DNA of 64,000 nt from Myroides sp. 1354 (GTDB taxonomy: Bacteria; Bacteroidota; Bacteroidia; Flavobacteriales; Flavobacteriaceae): assembly GCF_030324495.1 (NCBI RefSeq), contig NZ_JACAGN010000001.1:257838-321837 (forward strand), written 5' to 3'. Below the pieces are notes generated by a model. It was given only the letters and a program-made list of their open reading frames with translations, had not been told where the DNA came from and did no database searches. The translations under genes were made by a program, and so were the position numbers. Below, piece by piece: positions 63,401-64,000 of the stretch. Each line of letters begins with the position of its first letter. The first letter of the stretch is position 1.

Positions 63401-63884
63401 TTTGCAAATCTAAATTAGAGGAGGTAACCGCACTTTGATTGGTTCCCATAGTCAATCCTCTCGATAAACTTCCCATAGTATTCAACCCTTCAAACGGCAC
63501 AAAAACAGGTCGATTGTTTGCTTGGTGTTGATAGGTAAAACTGCCTGCTTCATTAGGAACAATACGCGAGGTATCATAATAACTAATCGGAGTCGTTAGA
63601 AAAGAAGGAAGCTCTAAATAGTAAAGAGTTAACGGAAAGGCAAAAGTTGTTTGCTGTAATGTAATGGTATTGGTTTCAAAATCAACGCGATAAACTGATG
63701 ATGGAACTACGACTTGCTGTGCATCTCGAATCTCAAAATAACTGTTGTTCAATGGAGTGGAAGGAAGTTGAAATGTGGTTTGTGCTTCTTCCCAAAGCTG
63801 TTGTTTGTACAGCGCATTCCCTTCTTGTGCATGCACACAAGAACACCAAAAAAGGAAAAGAAATAAAAACCGCTGTAGATTCAT
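60474..63884 (-). CDS. very large outer-membrane protein, SprA-like features
   Basis: The 1136-residue precursor has a signal peptide (CVHAQ) and is dominated by amphipathic beta strands. Segments such as LNTMGSLSRGLTMGTNQS, LDLQITGNLSDRVKIRASI, FDQIFIELFSDDWSIRAGD and YVIDYNSGELRFTTRYPIT recall parts of SprA and related large T9SS/gliding barrels, but at 1136 residues it is about half the size of SprA, so it is not SprA itself. It ends in a final strand SVQLRAFF, with the terminal Phe expected of an outer-membrane barrel. Function is unknown; a surface-barrel or export role is inference. A minus-strand TACTTTTG box (63907-63914) lies 23 nt before the start. Confidence 0.72.
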   Translation of the reverse strand: MNLQRFLFLFLFWCSCVHAQEGNALYKQQLWEEAQTTFQLPSTPLNNSYFEIRDAQQVVVPSSVYRVDFETNTITLQQTTFAFPLTLYYLELPSFLTTPISYYDTSRIVPNEAGSFTYQHQANNRPVFVPFEGLNTMGSLSRGLTMGTNQSAVTSSNLDLQITGNLSDRVKIRASIQDNNLPLQYGGYSQKINEFDQIFIELFSDDWSIRAGDIYLENRERRFLNFNKKVQGLSTRFTFGEEDNQTTVEAAAALARGQYTRSTFNGQEGNQGPYKLKGSNGELYILIVSGSEKVYVNGLLLKRGEENDYVIDYNSGELRFTTRYPITSDMRIAVEYQYTDRNYTRFVGYGNIQHQAKTWQLGLSVFTETDLKNQNLQQNLTEEQIEILKQAGNDPSRMIAPSAYRDTYSENKVLYTREQTPEGQFYFVFSTDPEAELYHVTFTAVGNNQGDYVLKSTQSIGRIYEYRTPINGIPQGNYSPVVKLIAPIQNTIATVNAAYHPSEQTEIDVELAFSNHDANLFSSLDQEENKGWATALKGKQRLWTHNQAQLNAITDIQFIHKNFHALENLFSIEFDRDWNLQLAEGNQSLVKGGLEFLIPGKASATYLFEQLNFGTDYKGNRQNLAGKWQAAPWLIQTQNSLMQADGLMTKTTFIQSHSQAKYYWSTNYVGTKLNFEQNKETNQETQILNPLSHRYSSLDLFVGRGDSLGQNIELGYQFRLNDSLQNNQLQRFSKAHTFYLKSQLIKSETRDLNIYANYRSVRHEDSNKPTENTINSVLTYRDQFFKGFMQAHTLYEISAGTIAQQEFTYLEVEPGRGQYMWIDYNNNGIQELEEFELAPYPDLGKYVRLYLPSQVFLPTNQNKLTQTLTLNPAAIWQNETGFKRVLAFFYNQTSYSIDRKDLKKGNQIKLHPFTSDEEQMVGLLENFSNYLYYNRGKKRHSVTYMYTQSKSKNLLSFGSTENTINTHQLGYNHLIRKTWLIDLLGKTTQQETKSPSYASKNYELQIQGFETKISYLFSSQAQVDLFYNFQEKKNQTADFETLAQHRLGVSFAVNQLKLFTMNGEFSFFQNTFTGNAFSPIGYQMLEGLQPGKNMTWRLMFQKNLTNYLDLSLNYQGRSNESTATIHTGSVQLRAFF

Positions 63885-63906
63885 TTAAGTATAAACTCCA
63901 TTTCGT

Positions 63907-63914
63907 CAAAAGTA
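63907..63914 (-). promoter_or_regulatory. -7 box of the large outer-membrane protein gene
   Basis: On the minus strand this reads TACTTTTG, an exact TAnnTTTG match 23 nt before the start codon. Confidence 0.5.
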
Positions 63915-64000
63915 GTGTATTTATCATAATATTTAACATCAGAGGAAAAGGAGAGAAGAGGGGGGATGTTGTAAACAAAAATAGCTTCAATCACTTGAAG

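Overview
The window reads as chromosomal DNA from a Bacteroidota member of the Flavobacteriaceae, AT-rich and densely coding. The evidence is a gliding-motility lipoprotein (GldH), a PorZ-type protein of the type IX secretion system (T9SS), T9SS C-terminal sorting domains, carboxypeptidase-regulatory-domain TonB receptors, many SPII lipoproteins, and recurrent promoter boxes of the TAnnTTTG type. Gene content would fit Myroides or a Flavobacterium relative, but the genus cannot be fixed by eye. I saw no tRNA, rRNA, CRISPR array, IS element or prophage.

Layout. 1-9.9 kb: a TonB receptor cut by the window edge, a secreted endonuclease/exonuclease/phosphatase protein, mtnN, the ricT-gldH-PBP1A run, scoAB and an SDR-type dehydratase. 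9.9-15.4 kb: a secreted nucleotide pyrophosphatase-like enzyme, then two tandem paralogous modules, each a PCMD-type lipoprotein plus an outer-membrane beta-barrel. 15.6-25.2 kb: porZ-recO, ileS, a DksA-like protein, lspA, an aspartoacylase-like hydrolase and 5-formyl-THF cyclo-ligase, interrupted by two odd intergenic repeat tracts. 25.2-28.4 kb: a membrane TPR-AraC regulator facing an unknown lipoprotein and a 54-residue membrane microprotein. 28.5-44 kb: uvrC, a patatin/beta-barrel protein, hmgA-hppD, a candidate small RNA, the DUF3108-kynA-M23-pgi run, a complete TonB receptor and an aldo/keto reductase. 44.3-51 kb: a two-gene unit of a small T9SS-sorted protein and a 2093-residue SpvB/RHS protein ending in a zincin-like HEYGH domain. 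51-64 kb: metG, a stand-alone CsaA-like protein, a 2H phosphoesterase, several small lipoproteins, a DUF2891 lipoprotein, a structured repeat tract and a very large outer-membrane protein.

Metabolic links. HppD and HmgA take 4-hydroxyphenylpyruvate through homogentisate toward fumarate and acetoacetate, and ScoAB can activate acetoacetate to acetoacetyl-CoA. KynA opens tryptophan catabolism. PorZ, GldH and the T9SS-sorted proteins belong to the cell-surface export machinery. LspA processes the roughly ten lipoproteins encoded here.

Most unusual items: the T9SS-sorted small protein plus SpvB/RHS zincin operon with a 14-bp inverted repeat just before its start; the duplicated PCMD/barrel modules; the lipoprotein carrying two HGQPGHRCDI motifs; the 16-bp tandem repeat that contains the recO stop codon; the 97-bp tandem repeat with relatives about 37 kb away; and the candidate structured RNA downstream of hppD.
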